From Anaerolineae bacterium (GTDB taxonomy: Bacteria > Chloroflexota > Anaerolineae > Aggregatilineales > Phototrophicaceae), in contig JAFLCG010000007.1 in NCBI GenBank assembly GCA_017303635.1, positions 1 through 64,000 on the forward strand: 64,000 bases of DNA. Reading direction: 5' to 3'. Every line of letters starts with the position of its first letter. The stretch's first letter is position 1. Under the pieces are notes generated by a model. The model was given only the letters and a program-made list of their open reading frames with translations. It did not search any database and was not told where the DNA came from. Of this stretch, positions 50,218-57,566 are shown one piece after another. A program made the translations under genes and the position numbers.

Positions 50218-50336
50218 GGGCGCACAGCCGTGCGCCCCTACATCAGTACCATTACCCAGTAGGGGCCCGCCCTCACCCCCGGCCCCTCTCCCAAAGTCCG
50301 CCGTCTGCCGAAGACGGCACGGCGGGGAGAGGGGAG
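50218..50336. repeat. Family A hairpin plus family C repeat between gcvH and gcvPA
   Basis: The 24-bp hairpin GGGCGCAC-AGCC-GTGCGCCC ending CTAC (50218-50241) is identical to copies at 5073 and 43627. A family C element follows (50271-50336: CCTCACCCCCGGCCCCTCTC ... GGGGAGAGGGGAG). Neither contains a gene; both lie within the presumed gcv transcript. Confidence 0.8.
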
Positions 50337-50360
50337 ATCAGGGCGGGTCGCCCCCACATA

Positions 50361-50744
50361 TTAACGATCAGCGCAGAAAGCCTCGTAGGCAGCCGAGTCC
50401 ATCAGGGAGTCGGCTTCGGCGGCGTTCTTGACCTTGATCTTGATCATCCAGCCCTTGCCATAAGGATCGGTGTTGATGGTTTCCGGCTCATCAACCAGCG
50501 GTTTGTTCACCTCGGTGACAGTGCCGCCAATCGGCATATACAGGTCGGAGGCCGCCTTGACGGACTCGACCACGCCGAAGGCTTTCCCCTGCTCGATCGC
50601 CGCGCCGACATCCGGCAGTTCCAGGTAAACAATATCGTTAAGGGCATCCTGCGCGAAATCCGAAATCCCAATGGTCGCGGTATCGCCTTCGATACGAACC
50701 CATTCATCATTTTTGGTATATTTGACATCAGTGGGGATCTTCAT
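50361..50744 (-). CDS. gcvH: Glycine cleavage system H protein
   Basis: 127 aa. Carries the lipoyl group that shuttles the aminomethyl moiety between P, T and L proteins; lipoylation Lys in 'GVVESVKAASDLY'. Start 'MKIPTDVKYTKNDEWVR' is typical. GGAGAG precedes the ATG. First gene after the glycine riboswitch. Confidence 0.98.
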   Translation of the reverse strand: MKIPTDVKYTKNDEWVRIEGDTATIGISDFAQDALNDIVYLELPDVGAAIEQGKAFGVVESVKAASDLYMPIGGTVTEVNKPLVDEPETINTDPYGKGWMIKIKVKNAAEADSLMDSAAYEAFCADR

Positions 50745-50799
50745 GGTCTCTCCTCAACTAGCGGGTAAAGTGATGCGCTACGGCAGAGTCTACCGGGAC

Positions 50800-50840
50800 A
50801 AAAAAGAGCGCACAAGCCGCGCCGGGCTGCTGTGCGCTCT
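50800..50840 (-). terminator. Intrinsic terminator of the glycine riboswitch
   Basis: On the minus strand AGAGCGCACA pairs with TGTGCGCTCT (50831-50840 / 50805-50814), followed by a run of T (50805-50800). It lies between the aptamer and the gcvH start, as expected for a transcription-controlling expression platform. Confidence 0.85.
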
Positions 50841-50865
50841 GTTGGATGACCTTCAGAGTGTTCGG

Positions 50866-50967
50866 CCTGCAAATCCTTGTACCTGAGAGTTTCGCGCACC
50901 GACCAGCGAAATCGGTTGCGCTTGCCCCTTCGGCGTTCCATGGTTGGATGGAAGCTCTCTTTGCAAG
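50866..50967 (-). promoter_or_regulatory. Glycine riboswitch, single aptamer
   Basis: On the minus strand the conserved cores are present in order: GGAACGCCGAAGGGGCAAGC, then GGTGCGCGAAACTCTCAGG. An outer stem TTGCAAA/TTTGCA(G) (arms 50960-50965 and 50868-50873) closes the domain. Only one aptamer is seen; no second one fits before the terminator. Glycine binding is expected to prevent the terminator at 50800-50840 and switch the gcv operon on. Confidence 0.88.
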
Positions 50968-50985
50968 CCGCGTGAATGTGAAGTT

Positions 50986-51015
50986 ATTCTATATCAGATT
51001 GGGGGAACGTGGCAA
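50986..51015 (-). promoter_or_regulatory. Promoter of the gcv operon
   Basis: On the minus strand TTGCCA (51015-51010), 18-bp spacer, TAGAAT (50991-50986), just upstream of the riboswitch and within a few bases of the preceding gene's stop codon. Confidence 0.6.
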
Positions 51016-51018
51016 CTA

Positions 51019-51900
51019 TCACCGCCGCGAGAGCCACGCAATCGAAGCCAAGAGCAGCCCAGCCCCGACCCATCCCTCGAGCGAAAGACTCTCACCAAAG
51101 AGCAGCGCCGCCAGCACCGCAGCCGTCACCGGGTCGATCAGCGCGGCGATACTGGCGACCGAGGCCGGAGTCGAGCGTGCGCCGGTCAGGAACAGGCTGT
51201 AAGCCAGCGCGGTCGGTACCACACCGAGGAAGAGCAGCAAGCCCCAGACGGTCAGTGAATACTCCACCACCAGCGTCTGGGTCACGAGCGTAAGGATGAG
51301 CAGCAAGGCCGCACCTGCGCTGAAGCTGATACTCGTCACCTGCACCGGATGGTAGCGTCGAGCCAGGCTGCGCCCGATGAGGATCGCCAGCGCATACCCC
51401 GTCCCGGCCAGCAGCGACAAAGCGACTCCCGCCGCCGGGTTGGTTCCGGCCACATCGGGATTGACGCCTACCACCAGCAAGGTCCCTAACAGCGCCCCAC
51501 CGAGCGCGATCACCGTCTGCCGCTGAAGGCGTTCCCAACCCCGCAGGACAGAAATTACCGTGACCAGCACCGGCGCGGTACAAATCGAGAGCAGTGTGGA
51601 GATGGTCACGCCGACCAGCGGGATTGAGGCAATATAGGCGGCCTGATAGATGCCGGTGAGCAGCCCCATGCCGAGCATGGTGAGCAGCGAACGGCGATCA
51701 ATGCGGAAGGCGTTCGAGCGCAGCGTGGTATAGCTCATCAGCAAGAGGCAGGGCGCGGCCATCAGGAGGCGAAAGAATGCAATCGAAAGCGCATTGGTCT
51801 GCGCCTGCTGGTAGATGCTGCCGGTCACCACGCCAATCGTCCCCCACAGGATGGCGGCGGTCACAATCCAGACCAGGCCACCAGTTGAACGGGTCGTCAT
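51019..51900 (-). CDS. EamA-family (DMT) transporter
   Basis: 293 aa with about ten membrane helices in two EamA halves ('GLVWIVTAAILWGTIGVVTG' and 'ATLTVWGLLLFLGVVPTALAY'-like second half ending 'GAGLLLASIAWLSRR'). Exports small metabolites or amino acids; substrate unknown. The ATG at 51900 has AAGGA upstream; the frame extends further without a better start. It ends at the gcv promoter. Confidence 0.88.
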   Translation of the reverse strand: MTTRSTGGLVWIVTAAILWGTIGVVTGSIYQQAQTNALSIAFFRLLMAAPCLLLMSYTTLRSNAFRIDRRSLLTMLGMGLLTGIYQAAYIASIPLVGVTISTLLSICTAPVLVTVISVLRGWERLQRQTVIALGGALLGTLLVVGVNPDVAGTNPAAGVALSLLAGTGYALAILIGRSLARRYHPVQVTSISFSAGAALLLILTLVTQTLVVEYSLTVWGLLLFLGVVPTALAYSLFLTGARSTPASVASIAALIDPVTAAVLAALLFGESLSLEGWVGAGLLLASIAWLSRR

Positions 51901-52098
51901 CGTCCGATATTCCTTATCTGTATGCAGTTCAAGATAGTGACAAAGACGATGGCGCACCAAAAAGACCGCGATGAAGTTCATGTGCGGCGAGTCGGTGCGC
52001 CCTTCAGGAAAGGACTACCGGGGGACAGAGGGTGGATTGGTACCGCGTGGCAAACCAGCGTGCATGGTGCTCACATTCAGATAAAGCAGGTCAAAAAT

Positions 52099-52121
52099 GG
52101 ACAGGATAAATCCTGCCCCTA
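52099..52121. repeat. Short family A-like hairpin, GGACAGGAT / ATCCTGCCCCTA
   Basis: GGACAGGAT-A-AATCCTGCC followed by CCTA. The shared CCCCTA end links it to family A although the stem is different. It overlaps the last codons of the hypothetical gene at 52119. Confidence 0.6.
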
Positions 52122-52559
52122 TGCGTTGTCAGGCAGAGGAGGCAGCGGGCCGGTGCCAGTATCGGCGACGGCGGGCAGCCACTCGTACAGCGCGTTGCGC
52201 GCTTCGCTGGCAATCGATAGGTTGAAGGTCATGTAGCCGCTGGCATCCGCTACAATGGTCGGACGCATGAGCAGGGTGCCATCCGGCTTAAGGCCGACCG
52301 CGAGATAGGCCTGACCCGTACCGATCTGACGAGTCGTATTGAGGCCTTCCACAGGGGTCAAGCGGGCGAGGACCCGACCGAGTTCCTGTGCGCGGGGACG
52401 CATCCCAATCTCAAAGGGGCCATAGCTGATGGAAATCACCACGTACAAGCCTTCCCGCTTGAGGGTGATGGTGGTGGCATCCGGGTGATTGGCGCTGATC
52501 GTCACCAGACCGGACTTTTCATCCAGCGAAAAAGTATCCAGTTGTTCAAAGCGCCGCAT
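52119..52559 (-). CDS. Hypothetical protein
   Basis: 146 aa, no recognised family. Strand-rich ('LDEKSGLVTISANHPDATTITLKREGLYVVISISYGPFEIG') with a short helical C-terminal part and a Pro-rich end. No signal peptide. The ATG at 52559 has GGAG at good spacing and is preferred to the GTG at 52580. Divergent from the SCO1-like gene. Confidence 0.65.
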   Translation of the reverse strand: MRRFEQLDTFSLDEKSGLVTISANHPDATTITLKREGLYVVISISYGPFEIGMRPRAQELGRVLARLTPVEGLNTTRQIGTGQAYLAVGLKPDGTLLMRPTIVADASGYMTFNLSIASEARNALYEWLPAVADTGTGPLPPLPDNA

Positions 52560-52754
52560 GTCGATTGCTCCAGTCTTCACAATAGGAATGTGGGACAGTA
52601 TAACAATCGTCTTAGAATTTGCCTATAGAAGAAGCGGACGATTTTCTCAGCGTGCTTTGTTGGTGGATTCGCTACAATAGCCGCATTCAGGCCCCCCTGC
52701 CGAACCATGCAGGCACTATGGGGTTCAATGCATAGACCATAGCCCGGAGGCTCC

Positions 52755-53447
52755 ATGACGAACTCATCGACTGCGACCCCAGCCAATAACCGACTGGTCT
52801 GGATCGGGACGCTGGTCGCCATCCTGATCGCGGGCGGCGCGCTGGCGCTGGTGTTCCTGAACCGGGGCATCGCTGCGCCTACCGATACCAACACCGGGGC
52901 AGCAGTCATTGATTCAGCCCAGGAATTTGACGGGATCACACGGGTTGATCCACCCCGCGCCTTACAGGATTTCACCCTGACCAATCAGGACAACCAACCG
53001 ACCAGCCTCCGCAGCCTGCGTGGACAGTACACGCTGCTGCTGTTCGGCTATACCCACTGCCCGGATGTCTGCCCGCTGACGCTGCTCAAATACAAGCGAG
53101 TCAACGATGGCCTGGGCGAGTTGGGCGATCAGATCCATTTTGTGTTTATCAGCGTGGATGGCGAGCGGGATACACCGGAGCGCCTGAAGCCTTACCTCCG
53201 CAACTTCGATGAGTCTTTCATCGGGCTGACGGGGGACGAAGCGACTCTGCGCCGGATCGGCACCGATTACAATCTGTTCTTTGAGAAGCGCCCGGGCAGC
53301 AGCGCCGATAATTACCTGATGGATCATACCGCCAGCACCTTCCTGGTGGATCCAGAGGGCAATCTGGTGGCGATCTATCCGTATGATGTGGAAGCAACCG
53401 GCGTGGAAACCGTGGTGGCGGATTTACGGGCGCGGCTGGGGGGATAG
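52755..53447 (+). CDS. SCO1/SenC family copper-binding protein
   Basis: 230 aa. One N-terminal membrane anchor (residues ~17-38), then a thioredoxin fold with CxxxC in 'YTHCPDVCPLTLL' and the distal His in 'LMDHTASTFLV'. SCO proteins deliver copper to cytochrome c oxidase subunit II; no oxidase gene is in the window. GGAGG precedes the ATG. The next gene starts 3 bp after its stop. Confidence 0.92.
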   Translation: MTNSSTATPANNRLVWIGTLVAILIAGGALALVFLNRGIAAPTDTNTGAAVIDSAQEFDGITRVDPPRALQDFTLTNQDNQPTSLRSLRGQYTLLLFGYTHCPDVCPLTLLKYKRVNDGLGELGDQIHFVFISVDGERDTPERLKPYLRNFDESFIGLTGDEATLRRIGTDYNLFFEKRPGSSADNYLMDHTASTFLVDPEGNLVAIYPYDVEATGVETVVADLRARLGG

Positions 53448-53450
53448 TCC

Positions 53451-54542
53451 ATGCCGACCACCCGCCTGATTTACCCCCGCGGACGCCGCGGCAGCACCCG
53501 CCTCAGCCGGACTCTGCGAGCAGTCTGGCGGGATACGTCCGCGCTGTGGCGGGAGTTCGGCCCCTCCATTCTGCTGTTCGCGCTGGTGGTCATTGGCGGC
53601 GGCTGGCTGTACGGCGAGCTGCATGTGCTGGCGGGCAATCCACGCATTCCATTCAATGATCTGCCCTACTACGTCCTGCGGATGATGGTGCTGGAACCGC
53701 CAACTGAAGACGTACCCGCCGAACCCTATCTCATTCTATTCTGGTATCTGATGCCGCTGGTCGGCCTGCTCATCGTCGGGCGCGGCGCGGCGGACTTTGT
53801 GCGGCTGTTCTTCAACCGAGGGGAACGGCGCAGCGCGTGGGAGGAAGCCGTGGCTTCGACGTATCGCAATCATGTGATTGTGCTGGGCGTGGGGCATGTC
53901 GGCCTGCGCGTGATCCGCGCCCTGACGCATATGGGCGTGGAGGTGGTTGGCATCGAGCAGAAGACCAAGGCCGAGGTCGGTGATGAACTAGGCAAGCTGG
54001 ATGTTCCCCTTATCATCGGCGATGGGCGCTCCGAGGAAGTGCTGGATAAAGCCGGGGTGAAACACGCCCAATCGCTGATCGCCTGCACGGCCAGCGACCA
54101 GACCAATCTGGAAGTGATCATGCGGGCGCGAGATATGAATGCCGCCCTGCGGATTGTGGCGCGGGTGTGGGATGACCGCTTTGCCCGGCAGATCAAGACC
54201 TTCTTCAATGTGCAGGCGGTTCACAGCGCCTCCGACCTGGCAGCACCCGTCTTCGCCGGGGCAGCAGTTGGTGTGGAAATCACGCAGACGCTGCAAGTCC
54301 ACAGCGTGGACTACAGCATGATCCGCCTGACGGTCACACCGGGGTCATTCCTCTCCAGCGGAACGGTCGGGGAACTACAGAAGCAGTATGATCTGGATAT
54401 TGTCCTCCAGGGGCGGGATGGCAACGTCGAAGTTCAACCGGAGAATACCAACCGCGTGCTGGCCGGGGATACGCTGGTGATCTTCGCCCGGCATGACCGC
54501 ATCCTCGAAATCACCGAGCGCAACCGTCCCAAGCCAGGCTGA
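53451..54542 (+). CDS. RCK-domain (TrkA-N/TrkA-C) potassium-channel-like protein
   Basis: 363 aa. Two membrane helices near 40-62 and 100-120 with a short loop, then TrkA-N ('HVIVLGVGHVGLRVIRALTHMGVEVVGIEQ') and TrkA-C ('SFLSSGTVGELQKQYDLDIVLQGR') domains. The layout is that of a 2-TM K+ channel, but the loop ('YYVLRMMVLEPPTEDVPAEP') lacks the TVGYG selectivity filter, so ion conduction is doubtful. Co-transcribed with the SCO1-like gene. Confidence 0.85.
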   Translation: MPTTRLIYPRGRRGSTRLSRTLRAVWRDTSALWREFGPSILLFALVVIGGGWLYGELHVLAGNPRIPFNDLPYYVLRMMVLEPPTEDVPAEPYLILFWYLMPLVGLLIVGRGAADFVRLFFNRGERRSAWEEAVASTYRNHVIVLGVGHVGLRVIRALTHMGVEVVGIEQKTKAEVGDELGKLDVPLIIGDGRSEEVLDKAGVKHAQSLIACTASDQTNLEVIMRARDMNAALRIVARVWDDRFARQIKTFFNVQAVHSASDLAAPVFAGAAVGVEITQTLQVHSVDYSMIRLTVTPGSFLSSGTVGELQKQYDLDIVLQGRDGNVEVQPENTNRVLAGDTLVIFARHDRILEITERNRPKPG

Positions 54543-54570
54543 CAAGACAAAACGACAGCAAGACCGCATT

Positions 54571-54640
54571 AGGACTTACGCAAAATCGACCAATTGTCGA
54601 GACACGCAACGGCGCGTCCGCTCGTGCCTGCGTAAAGTCC
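54571..54640. repeat. Family B/A element with outer inverted repeats
   Basis: AGGACTTACGCA (54571-54582) and TGCGTAAAGTCC (54629-54640) are inverted repeats enclosing a decayed hairpin core (GACACGCAACGGCGCGTCC) related to 43789-43812 but in the opposite orientation. It lies right before the promoter of the SplB-like gene. Confidence 0.7.
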
Positions 54641-54645
54641 AGTGC

Positions 54646-54675
54646 TTGACAATTTTAGTACACATGTTCTATACT
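54646..54675 (+). promoter_or_regulatory. Promoter of the SplB-like gene
   Basis: TTGACA (54646-54651), 18-bp spacer, TATACT (54670-54675). The first LexA-like box lies within the spacer and reaches into the -10 box. Confidence 0.75.
54656..54671. promoter_or_regulatory. LexA-like box 1
   Basis: TAGTACACATGTTCTA, a near-palindrome that fits the cyanobacterial LexA consensus RGTACNNNDGTWCB (A-GTAC-ACA-T-GTTC-T). It overlaps the promoter spacer and -10. Confidence 0.6.
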
Positions 54676-54685
54676 ACATCCACCA

Positions 54686-54701
54686 TAGAACATCTGTACT
54701 A
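54686..54701. promoter_or_regulatory. LexA-like box 2
   Basis: TAGAACATCTGTACTA; its reverse complement fits RGTACNNNDGTWCB. The two boxes with flanks form 19-bp inverted repeats with one mismatch (54654-54672 / 54685-54703). Confidence 0.6.
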
Positions 54702-54713
54702 AAGGATGACCTC

Positions 54714-55703
54714 ATGCCCAACGCCGCCATGACCTATGACGACGTGTATCGTCATCTCTACCACCAGAATACCCCGACGGAAGTCCACTACGGGCAAAGC
54801 GAATCAGTCATCCTGCGACCGGCGCGGGGCTTCGTCGATGGATTCGACCTGACGATGCAGACTCAGGTCGGCTGCCCGGCAGGCTGCCTCTTTTGCTACG
54901 TCCCCGCCGGGCGGATGCTGACCCCGGCAGCCATGCGCGGGGAGATGGGTGAACGCTGGGGCTTTGAAGTCCGCCGCAAGATCGACGCGGTCGGGCAGTT
55001 CGAGGCACATCTCAAACGCGGTGATCTGGCCGGGAAAACCATTTACTGGAGCGGCGTGACCGATCCCTACGCGGCTCCTGCAGGTGAGACGCGCGCCATC
55101 TGGGAACAGCTCAACGCGGCTGCGACTCACCTGCGCCCCCGCCGGATCATCGTGCAGACTCGCTTCCGGCCGGATCGGGACGCGCTGCTTATGCACCGCT
55201 ACGAACTCTCTACCCTGACGCTGGATGAGGGCCCGGCGGTGGTCATCAGTTACAGCATCGGTACGGACCACGATGACCTGATCCGCGCCTGGGAACGGGC
55301 CACGCCGCTGTTCGATCAACGGATGAAAGCCATTGAGACCCTGCGCGAAGCCGGTTTATGGGTGGTCCCGACCCTCAGTCCCTTCGGGCTGTGGAACAAT
55401 CTGGCGGGGACGCTGCGCCGCTTCCAACAGCTGAACATCCCATACCTGACCTATCTGTTCTTCAAGCGGGAAACGCATTCGGCCAATACACCGGCTCCCT
55501 TCATCCGCTTTCTGGAACAGAATCACCCGCTGCTGCTCGACCGGCAGTGGCAGCAAAGTCAGCGGCGCGTGCTGGAAGCCATCTACGGGGAAGATCGTGC
55601 GCTCTTTGGGAAACCGGCCTTCGCCTCGCTGGCGGCCCCCCATCAGGTGGATAAAGAATATCTGAGCCTGGGGCTGTTGGAGACCGAACACGACCTGGCG
55701 TGA
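54714..55703 (+). CDS. Radical SAM protein, spore-photoproduct-lyase-like (SplB family)
   Basis: 329 aa. Radical SAM cluster motif CxxxCxxC in 'TQVGCPAGCLFCYVPAG'; the rest ('TIYWSGVTDPYAAPAGETRAIWEQL', 'IIVQTRFRPDRDALLMHRYE', 'AVVISYSIGTDHDDLIRAWER') matches SplB/Rv2578c-type radical SAM proteins, some of which repair UV photoproducts. The ATG at 54714 has AAAGGATG upstream, directly after the second LexA-like box. The operator and the photolyase-like gene nearby point to a DNA-damage role. Confidence 0.85.
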   Translation: MPNAAMTYDDVYRHLYHQNTPTEVHYGQSESVILRPARGFVDGFDLTMQTQVGCPAGCLFCYVPAGRMLTPAAMRGEMGERWGFEVRRKIDAVGQFEAHLKRGDLAGKTIYWSGVTDPYAAPAGETRAIWEQLNAAATHLRPRRIIVQTRFRPDRDALLMHRYELSTLTLDEGPAVVISYSIGTDHDDLIRAWERATPLFDQRMKAIETLREAGLWVVPTLSPFGLWNNLAGTLRRFQQLNIPYLTYLFFKRETHSANTPAPFIRFLEQNHPLLLDRQWQQSQRRVLEAIYGEDRALFGKPAFASLAAPHQVDKEYLSLGLLETEHDLA

Positions 55704-55756
55704 CCGGGTGCGCTATACTCGGCCTGATATTGGCATCCATCAGGCGGGAAATTGCG

Positions 55757-56557
55757 ATGAAGCTGCGCATCTTTAAAGCCCTCTGGGGTATGACTGGCCC
55801 CGTGCAGGAACAATTGAAACAGGTTAAGGAAGCAGGGTACGACGGCATCGAGGTCTGGACGGCGGCCTTCTCCCTGAGTAGCGCCGAATGGATCCGCCTG
55901 GTAGAGGAATATCAGCTTCAATTGATCGTGGCCGCCGCTATTGAAGACGCGGACTCGCTCCAGCGACAACTAACCGAACTGGCCGCCTTTCAACCCCTCA
56001 AGATCAATGTGCAGGGTGGGCGCGACTCGATGACGTGGGCGGAAGGCTGCCGTTTTCTCGAAGAAGCCTTGCGCGTGGAAGCAACTCTGGGCGTGCCGGT
56101 ACTGCATGAATCCCACCGGGGCAAGTTGTTCTTTAACCCCTGGACGACCGCCGCTTACCTGCGCGAACTTGAGGGGATCAAAATCACGGCCGATTACAGT
56201 CACTGGGTGAACGTCTGCGAGCGCCTGCCGGACGATCAAGCTGAGGCGCTGATGCTGGCGAACCAGCGTGCCCAGCACATTCATGGGCGCGTGGGGTATG
56301 CCGAAGGCCCGCAGGTGCCAGACCCCGCCGCGCCGGAATACGCCACCGAATTGGCCTGGCACGAACAACAGTGGGATCAGATTCATCAGCAGCGTGCAAC
56401 CGCCGGGGAGGCAACCTTCACCTTCACACCGGAGTACGGCCCGCCGGGGTATCTCCACACCCTGCCCTATACCCACGTACCTGTTGCCGATTTGTGGACG
56501 ATTTGCCTGTGGGCGGCGAACCGCGCCCGCCAGCGGTGGAATCCTGCAATGGAATAA
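55757..56557 (+). CDS. Sugar phosphate isomerase/epimerase (AP endonuclease 2-like barrel)
   Basis: 266 aa. TIM barrel with 'MKLRIFKALWGMTGPVQEQLKQVKEAGYDGIEVWTA', 'GVPVLHESHRGKLFFNPWTT' (metal-ligand Glu/His) and 'KITADYSHWVNVCERL'. Substrate unknown. The ATG at 55757 has GGGAA upstream; the frame also starts inside the previous gene. No partner dehydrogenase is adjacent. Confidence 0.83.
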   Translation: MKLRIFKALWGMTGPVQEQLKQVKEAGYDGIEVWTAAFSLSSAEWIRLVEEYQLQLIVAAAIEDADSLQRQLTELAAFQPLKINVQGGRDSMTWAEGCRFLEEALRVEATLGVPVLHESHRGKLFFNPWTTAAYLRELEGIKITADYSHWVNVCERLPDDQAEALMLANQRAQHIHGRVGYAEGPQVPDPAAPEYATELAWHEQQWDQIHQQRATAGEATFTFTPEYGPPGYLHTLPYTHVPVADLWTICLWAANRARQRWNPAME

Positions 56558-56588
56558 CGTCGAGTCGATAACTTTGAGAGGTACACTG

Positions 56589-57443
56589 ATGACCATTCCA
56601 TCTGACCTGCAAGCCTTAATTGACGCGCATCACCTGACTCCCTACGCAGACTCAATCATGCAGGATGTCAAACCAGCCGTCGGGCTGGCGCGAACCTTGA
56701 TGGACGATGGTGCTATTCTCATTGGTGCATCCAAATTAGGCGGCGCACCGGATTTGCCAGCCGATGTAGTCTGGCCGGAATGGGATGGCAAACCCTTAAC
56801 CTTCATGGCACAAATCAATCTGACTGAGCTTGATTTGAGTCCATTCAATGAATTATTGCCTTCGACAGGGGTATTGGCTTTCTTCTACGAATCGACCAGT
56901 CAACCTTGGGGTGACACGCCGCCTGAGGGTGCCGCCCGTGTGATTTACTCCAACGATTCATCAACTCCATTGCAAAGACGGCAGCACCCCGTAATGGAAA
57001 TCGACAAATGGTATACCGTGAAAGCCTTGCCAGCCGCACGAATCACACCCAAACCAATATGGACGTGCCGGTGCTATGACTATCCTGACAACCCGCCTTA
57101 TCTCTCCGAGACCCAATCTGAGAACTATAACCGTCTATACAGCAGCGTGTATGCTGCAATCCAACCCAAGCACATGATGTTGGGACATGCTTATCCACAG
57201 CAAACGGACGTTCGTATTTATGCTCAGGCCCTCTTGTGGAGATTCAACCATCCATCAACCAAGGTTGATTATGATGCAGCTAAAGCAGCTATGGGCCAAT
57301 GGGTTACACTGCTTCAGATCGACACAGATGATGATCTGGGGATGATGTGGGGCGATGTCGGGTTGATCTACTACATGTTCCGTGAACAGGACTTACGGGC
57401 GCTAAAGTTTGATCAACACTGGTTGGTATTACAATGCGGGTAA
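56589..57443 (+). CDS. DUF1963 (YwqG-like) protein
   Basis: 284 aa. Core 'IGASKLGGAPDLPADVVWPEWDGKPLTFMAQINLTEL' is the DUF1963/YwqG signature, with 'GVLAFFYES' and the closing 'GDVGLIYYMFREQDLRALKFDQHWLVLQC'. Function unknown; often in immunity or toxin neighbourhoods, but none is seen here. GAGAGG precedes the ATG at 56589. The gene has lower G+C than its neighbours. Confidence 0.85.
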   Translation: MTIPSDLQALIDAHHLTPYADSIMQDVKPAVGLARTLMDDGAILIGASKLGGAPDLPADVVWPEWDGKPLTFMAQINLTELDLSPFNELLPSTGVLAFFYESTSQPWGDTPPEGAARVIYSNDSSTPLQRRQHPVMEIDKWYTVKALPAARITPKPIWTCRCYDYPDNPPYLSETQSENYNRLYSSVYAAIQPKHMMLGHAYPQQTDVRIYAQALLWRFNHPSTKVDYDAAKAAMGQWVTLLQIDTDDDLGMMWGDVGLIYYMFREQDLRALKFDQHWLVLQCG

Positions 57444-57525
57444 TAGACACTCAGTTTGCAGCGATTGCTGCAACACTCCCCCCCATTCGTTTTGCAGCAA
57501 AATCGGCAAACCATCAATCATCGGT

Positions 57526-57554
57526 GTAGGGGCGACCCGACGGATCGCCCCTAC
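57526..57554. repeat. Family A palindrome, GTAGGGGC type
   Basis: GTAGGGGCGA (57526-57535) and TCGCCCCTAC (57545-57554) are perfect inverted repeats around CCCGACGGA. Same type as 3987-4013. Confidence 0.85.
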
Positions 57555-57566
57555 TGATAAATCAGG

